A stretch of 64,000 nt of DNA from Rutidosis leptorrhynchoides (taxonomy: Eukaryota; Streptophyta; Magnoliopsida; Asterales; Asteraceae): the NCBI RefSeq assembly GCF_046630445.1, contig NC_092335.1:544859501-544923500 (forward strand), in the 5' to 3' direction. The notes beneath the pieces were generated by a model that did not search any database, was not told the origin of the DNA, and was given only the letters and a program-made list of their open reading frames with translations. Shown piece by piece: positions 40,738-52,296 of the stretch; the stretch's first letter is position 1; each line of letters begins with the position of its first letter. The translations under genes and the position numbers were made by a program.

Positions 40738-41421
40738 CTAGTACACAAGTCGTTCAGCAAAGGCAATAAAGACACGTAATTCATACGTCCAGAAACAAGT
40801 CATGCATTCTGGTTTTACTAGGATTACTTCCCATCCTTGGTCTTGTGGAACATAACCATTATGGCCGTTGATAAGACAGCGTGTTGTAACGTCGTCAAAG
40901 GGACGAGGGTTACGTAATGTCCAACAGTCCCGTAACAATCTAAAAACCTCATTTCTTACCCCAATTACCGACTCCGTCACTTGTGGGAACGTTTTGTTTA
41001 ATAGTTGTAGGCCGATGTTCTTGTTCTCACTTTGGTGAGAAGCGAACATTACTAATCCGTAAGCATAACATGCTTCTTTATGTTGCATGTTAGCCGCTTT
41101 TTCTAAATCACGAAGTCCAATATTCGGATATATTGAGTCAAAATAATTTCTTAACCCATTGCGTAAAATAGCATTTGGGTTCCCCGCAATATATGCGTCA
41201 AAGTAAACACATCGTAACTTATGGATTTCCTAATGTGATATCCCCCATATTTCGAACGAAAGCCTTTTATAAACCAAGGCATTCTTGGAACGTTCTTCGA
41301 ATGTCTTACAAACTGATCTCGCCTTAAATAGTTGTGCCGAAGAATTCTGACCGACTCTAGACAAGATTTCATCAATCATGTCTCCGGGTAGGTCTCTTAA
41401 AATATTGGGTTGTCTATCCAT
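40738..41421 (-). pseudogene. F-box-like accessory ORF of element E
   Basis: 227 codons from ATG 41421 to the stop at 40738, one frame with a single TAG at 41230-41232. Residues about 10-43 resemble an F-box: NILRDLPGDMIDEILSRVG, then SAQLFKARSVCKTFEE. Residues about 95-140 (GLRDLEKAANMQHKEACYAY, GLVMFASHQ, NIGLQLLNKTF) resemble the Sel1-like tail of plant F-box proteins such as At1g67623/At2g35280. That match is from memory. F-box proteins bind SKP1 in SCF ubiquitin ligases. D carries a nearly collinear copy with no internal indels. It is probably a captured host gene now carried by the family; function in the element is unknown. Confidence 0.7.
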
Positions 41422-41557
41422 TTTGTGTTTTTATACTGTAAAATAGACAAGAGTTAGATTCATAAAAAAATACTTATTAATACAAGCAATTTTTACATAT
41501 ATCATAAAGCATAAGCACACTATATTACATATATTACACCACACGAATACAACTATC

Positions 41558-42169
41558 TTATTCCGACTCGCTTGTTTCTTCTTCTTGGGTTTTGGTTCGT
41601 TTTGCCAAGTTTCTAGGGATGTATGATGTTCCCCTAATACGAGCCGTCGTTTTCCACATTGGTTTAGAAAAACCTGGTGGTTTAGAGGTTCCCGGGTCAT
41701 TGTTACAACTTAAGGACTTCGGGGGTTGACGATACATATAAAGTTCATCGGGGTTGGAATTAGATTTCTCTATTTTTATGCCCTTTCCCTTATTATTTTC
41801 TTTTGCCTTTTTAAATTCAGTTGGGGTAATTTCTATAACATCATCGGAATTCTCGTCGGAATCCGATTCATCGGAGAACTGGTAATCCTCCCAATATTTT
41901 GCTTCCTTGGCGGAAACACCATTGACCATAATTAACCTTGGTCGGTTGGTTGAGGATTTTCTTTTACTTAACCGTTTTATTATTTCCCCCACCGGTTCTA
42001 TTTCCTCCTCCGGTTCCTCTTCTTCCGGTTCCGACTCTTCTTCCGATTCCGACTCTTCTTCTGGTTCCTCTTCGGGAACTTGTGAATCAGTCCACGAATC
42101 ATTCCAATTTACATTTGACTCTTCATTATTATTAGGTTAGTCAATGGGACTTGTTCTAGAGGTAGACAT
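41558..42169 (-). pseudogene. Acidic accessory ORF of element E
   Basis: 203 codons from ATG 42169 (MSTSRTSPID) with one TAA at codon 11 (42137-42139). It continues through a Glu-rich stretch (EEEPEEESESEEESEPEEEE), then VNGVSAKEAKYWEDYQFSDE, EIITPTEF-like acidic text, and a basic end (RIRGTSYIPRNLAKRTK). No known domain recognised; it may be disordered with nuclear-type basic patches. D has a collinear but frameshifted copy (56564-57078) sharing the KYWED, EIITPxxF-like, TARIRG and LAKRTK blocks. It lies first after the PBS, 137 bp upstream of the F-box-like ORF. Confidence 0.6.
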
Positions 42170-42363
42170 CTATCACATAATATCAAACACGTTAAGAGAT
42201 TAATATATCACATAATATTCACATGTTAAAAATATATAGTTTCCAACAAAATTTGTTAAGCAATCATTTTTCAAGTAAACACGGTCGAAGTCCAGACTCA
42301 CTAATGCATCCTAAAAACTCGATAAGACACACTAATGCAAAATTCTGGTTCTCTAAGACCAAC

Positions 42364-42375
42364 GCTCGGATACCA
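42364..42375 (-). other. Element E primer binding site
   Basis: TGGTATCCGAGC on the minus strand, one mismatch from the tRNA-Met type TGGTATCAGAGC, two bases from the 5' LTR end. Confidence 0.75.
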
Positions 42376-42377
42376 AC

Positions 42378-45300
42378 TGAAATGTCCCGTTCTTATTGAT
42401 TAAAAACGTTCCATATTAATTGATTTCGTTGCGAGGTTTTGACCTCTATATGAGACGTTTTTCAAAGACTGCATTCATTTTAAAACAAACCATAACCTTT
42501 ATTTCATCAATAAAGGTTTAAAAAGCTTTACGTAGATTATCAAATAATGATAATCTAAAATATCCTGTTTACACACGACCATTACATAATGGTTTACAAT
42601 ACAAATATGTTACAACAAAATAAGTTTCTTGAATGCAGTTTTTACACAATATCATACAAGCATGGACTCCAAATCTTGTCCTTATTTAAGTATGCGACAG
42701 CGGAAGCTCTTAATAATCACCTGAGAATAAACATGCTTTAACCTATATATATCAAATCATAATAATAGACCACAAGATTTCATATTTCAATACACATCCC
42801 ATACATAGAGATAAAAATCATTCATATGGTGAACACCTGGTAACCGACATTAACAAGATGCATATATAAGAATATCCCCATCATTCCGGGACACCCTTCG
42901 GATATGATATAAATTTCGAAGTACTAAAGCATCCGGTACTTTGGATGGGGTTTGTTAGGCCCAATAGATCTATCTTTAGGATTCGCGTCAATTAGGATGT
43001 CTGTTCCCTAATTCTTAGATTACCAGACTTAATAAAAAGGGGCATATTCGATTTCGATAATTCAACCATAGAATGTAGTTTCACGTACTTGTGTCTATTT
43101 TGTAAATCATTTATAAAACCTGCATGTATTCTCATCTCAAAAATATTAGATTTCAAAAGTGGGACTATAACTCACTTTCACAGATTTTTACTTCGTCGGG
43201 AAGTAAGACTTGGCCACTGGTTGATTCACGAACCTATAACAATATATACATATATATCAAAGTATGTTCAAAATATATTTACAACACTTTTAATATATTT
43301 TGATGTTTTAAGTTTATTAAGTCAGCTGTCCTCGTTAGTAACCTACAACTAGTTGTCCACAGTTAGATGTACAGAAATAAATCGATAAATATTATCTTGA
43401 ATTAATCCACGACCCAGTGTATACGTATCTCAGTATTGATCACAACTCAAACTATATATATTTTGGAATCAACCTCAACCCTGTATAGCTAACTCCAACA
43501 TTCACATATAGAGTGTCTATGGTTGTTCCGAAATATATATAGATGTGTCGACATGATAGGTCGAAACATTGTATACGTGTCTATGGTATCTCAAGATTAC
43601 ATAATATACAATACAAGTTGATTAAGTTATGGTTGGAATAGATTTGTTACCAATTTTCACGTAGCTAAAATGAGAAAAATTATCCAATCTTGTTTTACCC
43701 ATAACTTCTTCATTTTAAATCCGTTTTGAGTGAATCAAATTGCTATGGTTTCATATTGAACTCTATTTTATGAATCTAAACATAAAAAGTATAGGTTTAT
43801 AGTCGGAAAATAAGTTACAAGTCGTTTTTGTAAAGGTAGTCATTTCAGTCGAAAGAACGACGTCTAGATGACCATTTTAGAAAACATACTTCCACTTTGA
43901 GTTTAACCATAATTTTTGGATATAGTTTCATGTTCATAATAAAACTCATTTTCTCAGAATAACAACTTTTAAATCAAAGTTTATCATAGTTTTTAATTAA
44001 CTAACCCAAAACAGCCCGCGGTGTTACTACGACGGCGTAAATCCGGTTTTACGGTGTTTTTCGTGTTTCCAGGTTTTAAATCATTAAGTTAGCATATCAT
44101 ATAGATATAGAACATGTGTTTAGTTGATTTTAAAAGTCAAGTTAGAAGGATTAACTTTTGTTTGCGAACAAGTTTAGAATTAACTAAACTATGTTCTAGT
44201 GATTACAAGTTTAAACCTTCGAATAAGATAGCTTTATATGTATGAATCGAATGATGTTATGAACATCATTACTACCTTAAGTTCCTTGGATAAACCTACT
44301 GGAAAAGAGAAAAATGTATCTAGCTTCAACGGATCCTTGGATGGCTCGAAGTTCTTGAAGCAGAATCATGACACGAAAACAAGTTCAAGTAAGATCATCA
44401 CTTGAAATAAGATTGTTATAGTTATAGAAATTGAACCAAAGTTTGAATATGATTATTACCTTGTATTAGAATGATAACCTACTATAAGAAACAAAGATTT
44501 CTTGAGGTTGGATGATCACCTTACAAGATTGGAAGTGAGCTAGCAAACTTGAAAGTATTCTTGATTTTATGTAACTAGAACTTGTAGAATTTATGAAGAA
44601 CACTTAGAACTTGAAGATAGAACTTGAGAGAGATTAATTAGATGAAGAAAATTGAAGAATGAAAGTGTTTGTAGGTGTTTTTGGTCGTTGGTGTATGGAT
44701 TAGATATAAAGGATATGTAATTTTATTTTCATGTAAATAAGTCATGAATGATTACTCATATTTTTGTAATTTTATGAGATATTTCATGCTAGTTTCCAAA
44801 TGATGGTTCCCACATGTGTTAGGTGACTCACATGGGCTGCTAAGAGCTGATCATTGGAGTGTATATACCAATAGTACATACATCTAAAAGCTGTGTATTG
44901 TACGAGTACGAATACGGGTGCATACGAGTAGAATTGTTGATGAAATTGAACGAGGATGTAATTGTAAGCATTTTTGTTAAGTAGAAGTATTTTGATAAGT
45001 GTATTGAAGTCTTTCAAAAGTGTATAAATACATATTAAAACACTACATGTATATACATTTTAACTGAGTCGTTAAGTCATCGTTAGTCGTTACATGTAAG
45101 TGTTGTTTTGAAACCTTTAGGTTAACGATCTTGTTAAATGTTGTTAACCCAATGTTTATAATATCAAATGAGATTTTAAATTATTATATTATCATGATAT
45201 TATCATGTATGAATATCTCTTAATATGATATATATACATTAAATGTCTTTACAACGATAATCGTTACATATATGTCTCGTTTAAAAATTATTAAGTTAGT

Positions 45301-45595
45301 AGTCTTGTTTTTACATATGTAGTTCATTGTTAATATACTTAATGATATGTTTACTTATCATAGTATCATGTTAACTATATATATATATATCCATATATAT
45401 GTCATCATATAGTTTTTACAAGTTTTAACGTTCGTGAATCACCGGTCAACTTGGGTGGTCAATTGTCTATATGAAACATATTTCAATTAATCAAGTCTTA
45501 ACAAGTTTGATTGCTTAACATGTTGGAAACATTTAATCATGTAAATATCAATCTCAATTAATATATATAAACATGGAAAAGTTCGGGTCACTACA
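42378..45595 (-). repeat. Element E 5' LTR (right copy)
   Basis: Same ends as the left copy. It lacks 36 bp around 42737 that contain the conserved CAACA/TGTTG hairpin and the TTGAC. The remaining intron signals are donor 44459 and acceptor 42721. Confidence 0.92.
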
Positions 45596-45667
45596 TTCTG
45601 CTCATTCGATCCCCAACGTCAACGATTCACGAAAACCTTCGATCCCAAGATCCAAACGGCTCCAACA
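45596..45667 (+). repeat. Element H 3' LTR, right part
   Basis: Begins with the duplicated TTCTG, continues CTCATTCGATCCCCAACG and ends GGCTCCAACA. GATTG follows. Confidence 0.88.
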
Positions 45668-46249
45668 GATTGCTTGAGTTAACCTTTATTATATGAAACT
45701 CTTGTGCTGATAACGTATTATATTTTAGTGCTTTATGAAAAATATTAGTGACCGAATCTTTGCACTAAGAGTTCTAAGAAATGTTAGAATATAGAAAATA
45801 AACACTTGTATATGTGTAAGAATGGTACAAGTGTAAAGCTTGTATTCATGACCTATTTATGGTACAAATTTTAGTAGCTTGGGGTAAAAGCATGGTGTTA
45901 AGGGATGTGTAACAATACGGGTCATCCACTTATTTGAGACATTATTTTCGTAACAAGGATTAAATTATTATTTTATGCTAGAGGAAATATTAATGTAACC
46001 TATAAAATACAAAAGGTATTACAGTATATATAGCACCTGATAATACAAAAGAAGTGATGTAACGATCAACTTTCAAAAAATTGACAAAAAAGTAAGATAA
46101 CAAGAATATATAACTTCATTTATACATTAAATCAACTCCATGCGGCTATAATGTTACATATATCATAAAGAAACACTTATATTAAATTTATTCATTATTA
46201 TTCTTAATTAACATATTCAGATGTAGCCCCCTTATTCATCACTAATTCC
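45668..46249 (-). other. Probable 5' end of an old copia relic
   Basis: On the minus strand AATACGTTATCAGCAC (about 45706-45721) resembles the ACACGTTATCAGCACG primer-site region of plant copia elements. The downstream 400 bp has no coding sequence and may be a decayed LTR. It could belong to the relic at 24100-25300, with H inserted between. Weak evidence. Confidence 0.35.
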
Positions 46250-47109
46250 TTAATTAATTTTTGTTGTTGACTCTGCATAGTCGGATGGTATAGAAAGATT
46301 AAGTTCCGAGCAAACAAAACGGATTATCTCATCCGTAAAACCGCCCATTGTCAACTTGTTTAATGTAACAGACATTGCAAACCTGTTACGTATGTCACAA
46401 TATCCTACTGATCCTCCTAAACCTGAGTGACTGAACCCAATTAAAGAACCATCAGCAGCGTTAAATTTGACAAACCCGAGCCCAAACCTCCCATTTGGAA
46501 AAACCAAATCCGTGTAGTCTCCAGTTCCCATAAATGCATCATGAATATTTTCTTTGGTGTTGTTAAAGATTTTAAAATCCACGTTATCACTTATGTCAAT
46601 GGTTTCTTTGGTTTTTATGGTAGTAGAGGGATGTGGAAGTGGGACCACACCGCCATCTACGAGAGCAGCATAGAAGCGGGCTAGTGCTCGAGCAGAGAAG
46701 TGCCCATTGCCCGCAGGTATTTTGGCACAACGTACATTAAGTTCATTAGATGATGTTATAATTCTATAAGCTTCCTCAAACGTGAATGAGGATGGCAGGA
46801 AGGGCGTGGGTGAACTGGCTACAGCTGTAAGGAAATTGTGGATCGTATCGAGATCACTTGGATCTATAGTAACAGTTGCGACACGAGATTCCACACCTAA
46901 AACAAGCATTAAAAATCACTTTCATTATAATGTTGTGGCCAATGTTTTCTTATATAATGAGAAGTAATTTTCTTATATAATGAGAAGTAACAGTGAAAAT
47001 TTGTTTGATCTTTACCAGGGGGAATTCCAATATAAAACTCGCCTTCGAGATTAAGTGGACGAACAAACGCATCCTCTAAAATATCCTGAAACTTCTTCCC
47101 AGATGCATG
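46250..47109 (-). pseudogene. Beta-lactamase-domain protein, two 3' exons
   Basis: The last exon is 46250-46896 (about 215 codons, ending STTKIN then TAA). The preceding exon is 47016-47109 (HASGKKFQDILEDAFV...GIPPG). The intron between them (46897-47015, 119 bp) has GTAAAG and TTTTAG ends and joins GIPPG to VESRVATVTID in frame. The protein resembles plant serine beta-lactamase-like proteins, including those fused to an ABC1 kinase (At5g24810 type; from memory). The HSG at GFSHSGLGGSVGY fits the KTG-like box. The exon carrying the SxxK nucleophile is not present upstream: 47110 is a TGTGCAG acceptor, followed by intron-like sequence and then transposons. No stop is seen in either exon. It is either a gene fragment or a gene whose intron has been greatly expanded by insertions. 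Confidence 0.75.
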
Positions 47110-47911
47110 CTGCACATTCAAAAACCGATGCATCATAATTCAGGATAATAACAAAAACAATGTAGTTTGACACTGCTAAAAAAACCTTATAATTATTTTG
47201 AATTTCCCTTGATAAGTGGGACCGATTTATCTTCTTCAAGAAGATATAAAGAGTGATTTAGTTGAGATCGACTGGGTGGAAAGAGATTAAACAGAGATTT
47301 TAAGGATCGTTTGTGTCAATATGCCACTATTATTATATGCTTATCAACATCAACTATTATAAATTCAACTTTTAATGGTATTTATCTCTTATAGGTAACT
47401 TGTTTATGTAGTATTATATTATATCCAACTATGTAATGATTATTTTGCATGGCCTTTGTATGGCCTTTCATTTAGTATTAGCCCGTTTGAGTTTGATTCA
47501 TTGTATATATAGCTATTAGCTAGCTTTGTACTATTATTAATTACAATATGGTATTAGAGCCTCAACAAGTTAAAAACCCCTACATCTACAACCCTTGTTC
47601 ATCCTCCCCTACAGTCGGGACAAATATTATTTCATAATCACACGACTTCTTGCATCAATTAATTTCTTATTAATGGAATTTTTAATCATTTAATTCATTA
47701 CTATCCATCTCACAAACATCCGCAATATTCGCTAAATCATATCCATAATTACCGCTCGATTGTGATAAAGTTAACTATGCTCAATCGCATTCGCGCCCGA
47801 CCACAACCGCATCACGACCGACGCACCACGTAATAAATATAGGTTTGATTTGCTTGTATTTACAATTACAATGCTCATTCAAGTTGATGCATGAAACCTG
47901 GATCCTATCAG
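47110..47911. other. Intron-like sequence with a probable copia LTR relic
   Basis: Upstream of the beta-lactamase exons. About 47311-47549 looks like a plus-strand copia LTR: TATATATAGCTATTAGC promoter-like text, ending TACAATA, followed by TGGTATTAGAGCC (about 47550), a decayed tRNA-Met primer site. No coding sequence was seen. Confidence 0.4.
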
Positions 47912-48234
47912 TGTTAAGGCTAGAACCTGCCTTTATCAGAGTAGAAACCCTAATCGACTAGCAATCACAAACACAATAGCCGAAAATATAAACAGAACAC
48001 GAGAATTATAGTGGTTCAGTTTCTAGGTGAAACCTACATCCACTTTGGAACTAGAGAGTATATTATTAATTTGGAGGGTGTTACAAAGCATGTACATATG
48101 AGAGAGTATTTATAGACAAGGATTAAGACAAACCCTAGTCTAATTAACCTAAGCCCGGCCCATTTAAATTAGGGTTGGCCAAACCCTAACTTAACCACCA
48201 AGTAAGCCTCTGCCGAAGCCTACATACATTAACA
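47912..48234 (-). repeat. Element F 3' LTR
   Basis: Left copy of the copia LTR; one side ends in TGTTAAGGCTAG, the other in ACATTAACA. It differs from the right copy by a few substitutions and a 10-bp gap in an AACA(C)AGAA stretch. Confidence 0.9.
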
Positions 48235-48335
48235 ATCTCCCACTTGGAGGCTTCGAATACCATCGATATACACTCTTGTACTTCTGCTCCGCAAGACTTT
48301 GCTCGTCTCTACTCTCTCTAGTTCCTGCCTTCTCT

Positions 48336-49907
48336 TCAATGTTCCTGAAGGCCAGTTGAAGCTATGCACAGCTTCAACTTATCCAGCGTTACTGGTTTGG
48401 TGAACATATCTGCCGGATTCTTTGAACCTGGAATGCTCTCCAGATTAAATGTTCCATTGCTTATCCGTTCTCTGATAAAGTGATACTTCATGCCAATGTG
48501 CTTCGTCTTAGCATGATAGACTGGATTCTTTGCTAACTTGATTGCGCTCTCATTATCACAATATAAGACAAATTCTGTCTGTTTGCTGCCCAGTTCTTTC
48601 ATGAATGTCTTCAACCACACTAGTTCTTTACTGGCTTCAGTCAAGGCCATGTATTCTGCTTCGGTAGTAGATTGAGCCACGCTCTTTTGAAGCCTAGACA
48701 TCCAACTCACTGCTGTTCCTCCTATAGTGAATACATACCCGGTGGTGCTCTTGAAGGTATTATTGCATCTACCCAGATCTGCATCAGAATAACTACTGAG
48801 AGTAGTATCCCTGCCCTTGAAACATAACCCAACTTTGGGAGTACCCTTTAAATACCGCAGTATCCACTTCACTGCTTCCCAATGTTCTTTCCCCGGACTT
48901 GACATAAAGCGACTAACCATCCCAACTGCATGTGCTATATCAAGTCTTGTACACACCATAGCGTACATTAGACTACCCACTGCGGATGCATAAGGAACCT
49001 TAGCCATTTCTGCTTTTTCTACTTCAGTTTTAGGAGACTGATGTTTAGAAAGCTTTAGATGACTTCCCAACGGTGTGTTTCTTGGCTTTGTAGACTCACC
49101 ATTCATTCTGAACTTTTCAAGAACCTTACGAATATACTTTTCTTGAGATAAAGAAACTGACCCATCTTTATTCCTGCATATACTCATACCGAGAATTTGC
49201 TTAGCTGGCCAGAGATCCTTCATTTCAAATTCTCTAGATAATTGCTTCTTCAAATTGCGTATTTCAACCATATCAGAACCTGCAATTAACATATCATCGA
49301 CATAAAGAAGCAATATAATATAGGAGCTCTTGAACTTCTTCAAATAACAGCAATGATCTGTAGAACTTCTCATGAATCCTGTCTTCTCCATGAAATTATC
49401 AAATTTCAAGTACCACTGTCTGGGAGCTTGTTTCAAACCATACAAGCTTCTCTTTAGATTACACACAAGATTCTCCTTTCCTTTGACACAAAACCCCTCT
49501 GGTTGAGACATATAAATGTCTTCTTCAATGTCGCCATGAAGAAAGGCTGTTTTAACATCCAACTGTTCTAAGTGTAACTTCTCGGTTGCCACCATACTTA
49601 GAACTAATCTGATAGTCGTCATCTTCACTACTGGAGAAAAGATTTCAGCATAGTCAACTCCTTTCTTTTGTTGAAATCCTTTGACAACTAATCTTGCTTT
49701 GTATCGTTTAGAACCATCCCCTTCATCATTGACTCTGAAAACCCATTTATTCTGTAAGACCCTTTTTCCTGGTGGTAACTTGGTTAACCTCCAAGTTTGA
49801 TTTTTCAATAAAGATTCCATCTCGCTTTTCATAGCCTGCTCCCACTGGAACGAATCTTTCACCTTCATTGCCTCAGAATAACTTTCTGGTTCCCCATTTT
49901 CTGTCAA
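48336..49907 (-). pseudogene. Element F reverse transcriptase and RNase H
   Basis: A 523-codon open frame. RT_2 type reverse transcriptase: WVFRVNDEGDGSKRYKARLV, LDVKTAFLHGDIEEDIYM, and the active site LLYVDDMLIAG. The tether region (SYSDADLGRCNNTFKSTTGY) and RNase H follow, with acidic residues in SDADL, TEAEYMAL and YCDNESAIKLA, then HIGMKYHFIRE. The domain is open, but it is out of frame with the integrase part because of a one-base loss in a C run near 50006. The start at 49907 is only where the open frame begins; the true protein is a polyprotein. Confidence 0.9.
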
Positions 49908-51947
49908 AAGAAGATAGTTAACTGTTGGACTAAACCTAACTGGCTGTCTTGTGACTCGTGTAGATCTCCTGACCCAATTAGACTGGTCAGGTTGTGGTGG
50001 GGGCTGTAGGGCTGCTCATCATCAGAATCTGAGCTCCCACTATCAGAAGTCTGCTCGTGATCAGATTCCGAGCTTTCACTATTAGGAACTCTCATTGGAA
50101 CTTCAATTTCATACTCTGGAGTTTCCCTTTCATCTTCTCTAGTTGTCTCTGTGTCAACCTCAAATTCAACTGATTCTTTTTCTTTTGGTGTTGAGTTGAA
50201 ATCCTTGTACAATTCTGCTTCATTGAAGGTGGCATGTTTACTTCTGATAACATGTTTTCCCTTGTTATCCCATAACCTGTAACCCATGTCATCTCCCCCA
50301 TAACCAATAAACAAGTACTTATTTACTTTTGCATCAAGTTTGTCACCATCTTTATTAATATCATATGCACTGCACCCAAATATTTTTAGATGCTCATAAC
50401 TGATTGCTTTACCTCTCCATTCTTCTTCGGGTATTTTGAAATCAAGCGGAGCTGATGGAGAAAGGTTGATCAAATAAGCGGCAGTGCTTACTGCATCAGC
50501 CCATTGAGTCTTTGGTAGCCCATAATTAAGTCTCATGCTACGTGCTCTCTCATTTAAAGTACGATTCATCCTTTCTGCAACTCCGTTTTGCTGTGGAGTA
50601 CCTGGAACCGTCTTGATCATCCGAATGCCATGATCAGCACAATAGTTAACGAATTCGGTGCTGATGTATTCTCCTCCATTATCCGACTTCATGCATTTTA
50701 CCTTCAAATCAGAAGATAATTCAACAGCAGATTTCCATTTCTTAAAAGCTTCAAATACATCAGATTTATTATTACGAAAGTAAACCCATACCTTGCGTGT
50801 TGAATCATCGATGAAAGTAACATAATAGCGTGCTCCTCCCAACGAAGAAACAGGAGTAGGCCCGAACACATCTGTGTGTACCAGCTCCAACTTATGAGCC
50901 TTTAAAGTTCTGCCTGCTTTTGCGAAGGTGACCTTCTTCTTCTTTCCTAGAACACATGACTCGCAAAATTCCGATTCAACTCTCTTTACACCAGGAATTT
51001 TACCATTAGACACTAGCATTTTCATTCCTTTGTCACTCATGTGACCTAAACGTTGGTGCCACTGACTGGTTAAGCTTCGATCATTGGAAACTGCATTTAC
51101 TTCATTAGCTGGAACTTCTGCCATATAAAGAGTGCCTCTCTTCTTACCCTTGGCTATTACTAAGTTCCCCTTTATTACTTTCCACTGACCTTCACCAAAT
51201 AGCACACTGTATTCTTGATCATCAAGTTGTCCAACAGAGATTAGTTTCTTCTTTAGGCCAGGAATAACTCGGACATTTTCCAAGGTCCAATTAGTGCCCA
51301 AAGAGGTCTTCAGCTCTAAGTCTCCAATCCCTGTAATGTCAAGACAATGATCATTAGCCAAACGAACTTTACCAAGATTGCCTATTCGTAGATTCTTCAT
51401 CAAATGTGGACTTGGAGTAGCATGAAACGATGCTCCTAAATCCATAACCCAAGCATCAGTTGTATTCTCAACGCAGCAAACAAGGACGTTATCATAATCA
51501 TCTGTTGCAGCTGCAACATTAACTTCCCTTGGTTTTGATGATGTTACTGGCTTAGTGCACTGGTTTCGGAAGTGCCGAGTCTCCTGACAATTCCAACATT
51601 TAATATCATTCCTTGTTCTCGACACACTGCTCCTTCTTGACTTTGACCTTCCCCCGGTGGTGTTACTTCTGCCTTTTCTCCTACCCCTCTCTTCAGTGCT
51701 CAGCAAGTTTCCTGATGGTTCTCCTGAGCTCTTTCTTCTTATATCTTCTCCAAGAATAAAATCACGAATGCCCTCAAACTTGAGCTTTGAGGACTCTGTG
51801 GATCCACTGATAGCTGTGACTGAACCCGACCAGCTTTCAGGTAATGAAGATAATAATAGAAGAGCTTTAACTTCATCATCGAACTTGATATCAACTGACA
51901 GTAACCGAGAGATAATATTGTTGAAGTTATTAACATGGTTTGTTACT
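49904..51947 (-). pseudogene. Element F gag end, protease and integrase
   Basis: Open frame from the stop near 51950 to 49904. Zinc knuckle CWNCQETRHFRNQC (about 51560-51601). The protease motif reads MDLGASFH, where copia proteases have DSGA, so the active-site Ser is Leu. Integrase: the H-H-C-C finger WHQRLGHMSDKGM...CESCVLGK, then D (HTDVFGP), D (KSDNGGEY) and E (QNGVAERMNRTL), all present. The acidic tail at about 50000-50150 precedes the frameshift into RT. The DSGA loss alone should block processing. Confidence 0.88.
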
Positions 51948-52296
51948 GAAGCACCTTATTTCAACCTGGTGTTCACCAACTGTCTGATTAAAAACACCTT
52001 GCCTTGTTAGAAGCAGACGGCTTCTCATACATATTAGCTAAGGTCTTCATCAAACCATGTGTCGTGATTTCGTTCACAATGTTAAAGGCAACACTTTTTA
52101 TCAGTGTGAGCCTGACAACAGCTAGGGCTTTCCTGTCAAGCGTCTTCCATTCGTCGTCTTTCAATTTTTCTGGTTTATTCTCACTCAAAGCATCTATCAG
52201 ATCCTTCTGACGTAGCAAATCTTCAACCTGCATCTTCCACCACCCAAAATCTTGCCCATCAAACTTATCAATTTTAATCCTTCCTTCTTCTGCCAT
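51948..52296 (-). pseudogene. Element F gag N-terminal part
   Basis: Starts MAEEGRIKIDKFDGQDFGWW at 52296, typical of copia gag (DUF4219/UBN2 style), with MQVEDLLRQKDL and WKTLDRKALAVVRLTL blocks. After NKA a 5-bp GCAAG duplication near 52005 shifts the frame (the frame then stops at 51988). The restored frame has a TAA after NTRLK near 51950. The downstream part (VNNFNNIISRLLSVDIKFDD) continues in the next feature. Confidence 0.85.

Larger units (their letters stand above)
32547..45595 (-). mobile_element. Element E: young Tekay-like chromovirus with accessory ORFs
   Basis: A 13.05-kb minus-strand Ty3/gypsy element flanked by TTCTG (32542-32546 and 45596-45600). LTRs are 32547-35800 (3254 bp, downstream copy) and 42378-45595 (3218 bp, upstream copy). 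They differ by one 36-bp deletion and a small number of substitutions, roughly 1% by eye. In transcription order: PBS, acidic ORF, F-box-like ORF, internal polypurine-like motif, gag, protease, RT, RNase H, integrase, chromodomain, polypurine tract. gag and pol each carry stops and a frameshift although the element is recent, which points to mobilisation in trans. Confidence 0.93.
26216..45667 (+). mobile_element. Element H: gag-only Sire-like copia element, 3' LTR split by E
   Basis: LTRs of 286 bp, TGTTGG...CCAACA, flanked by GATTG at 26211-26215 and 45668-45672. About 6.4 kb after removing E (32547-45595 plus one TTCTG copy). Internal order: PBS, a leader with a tandem repeat, a long gag in two frames, the first residues of protease, then about 2.7 kb without coding sequence and a polypurine tract. 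Integrase, RT and RNase H are gone, so it is a non-autonomous gag-retaining derivative. The large gag, with coiled coil and single knuckle, suggests the Sire lineage. Confidence 0.85.
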
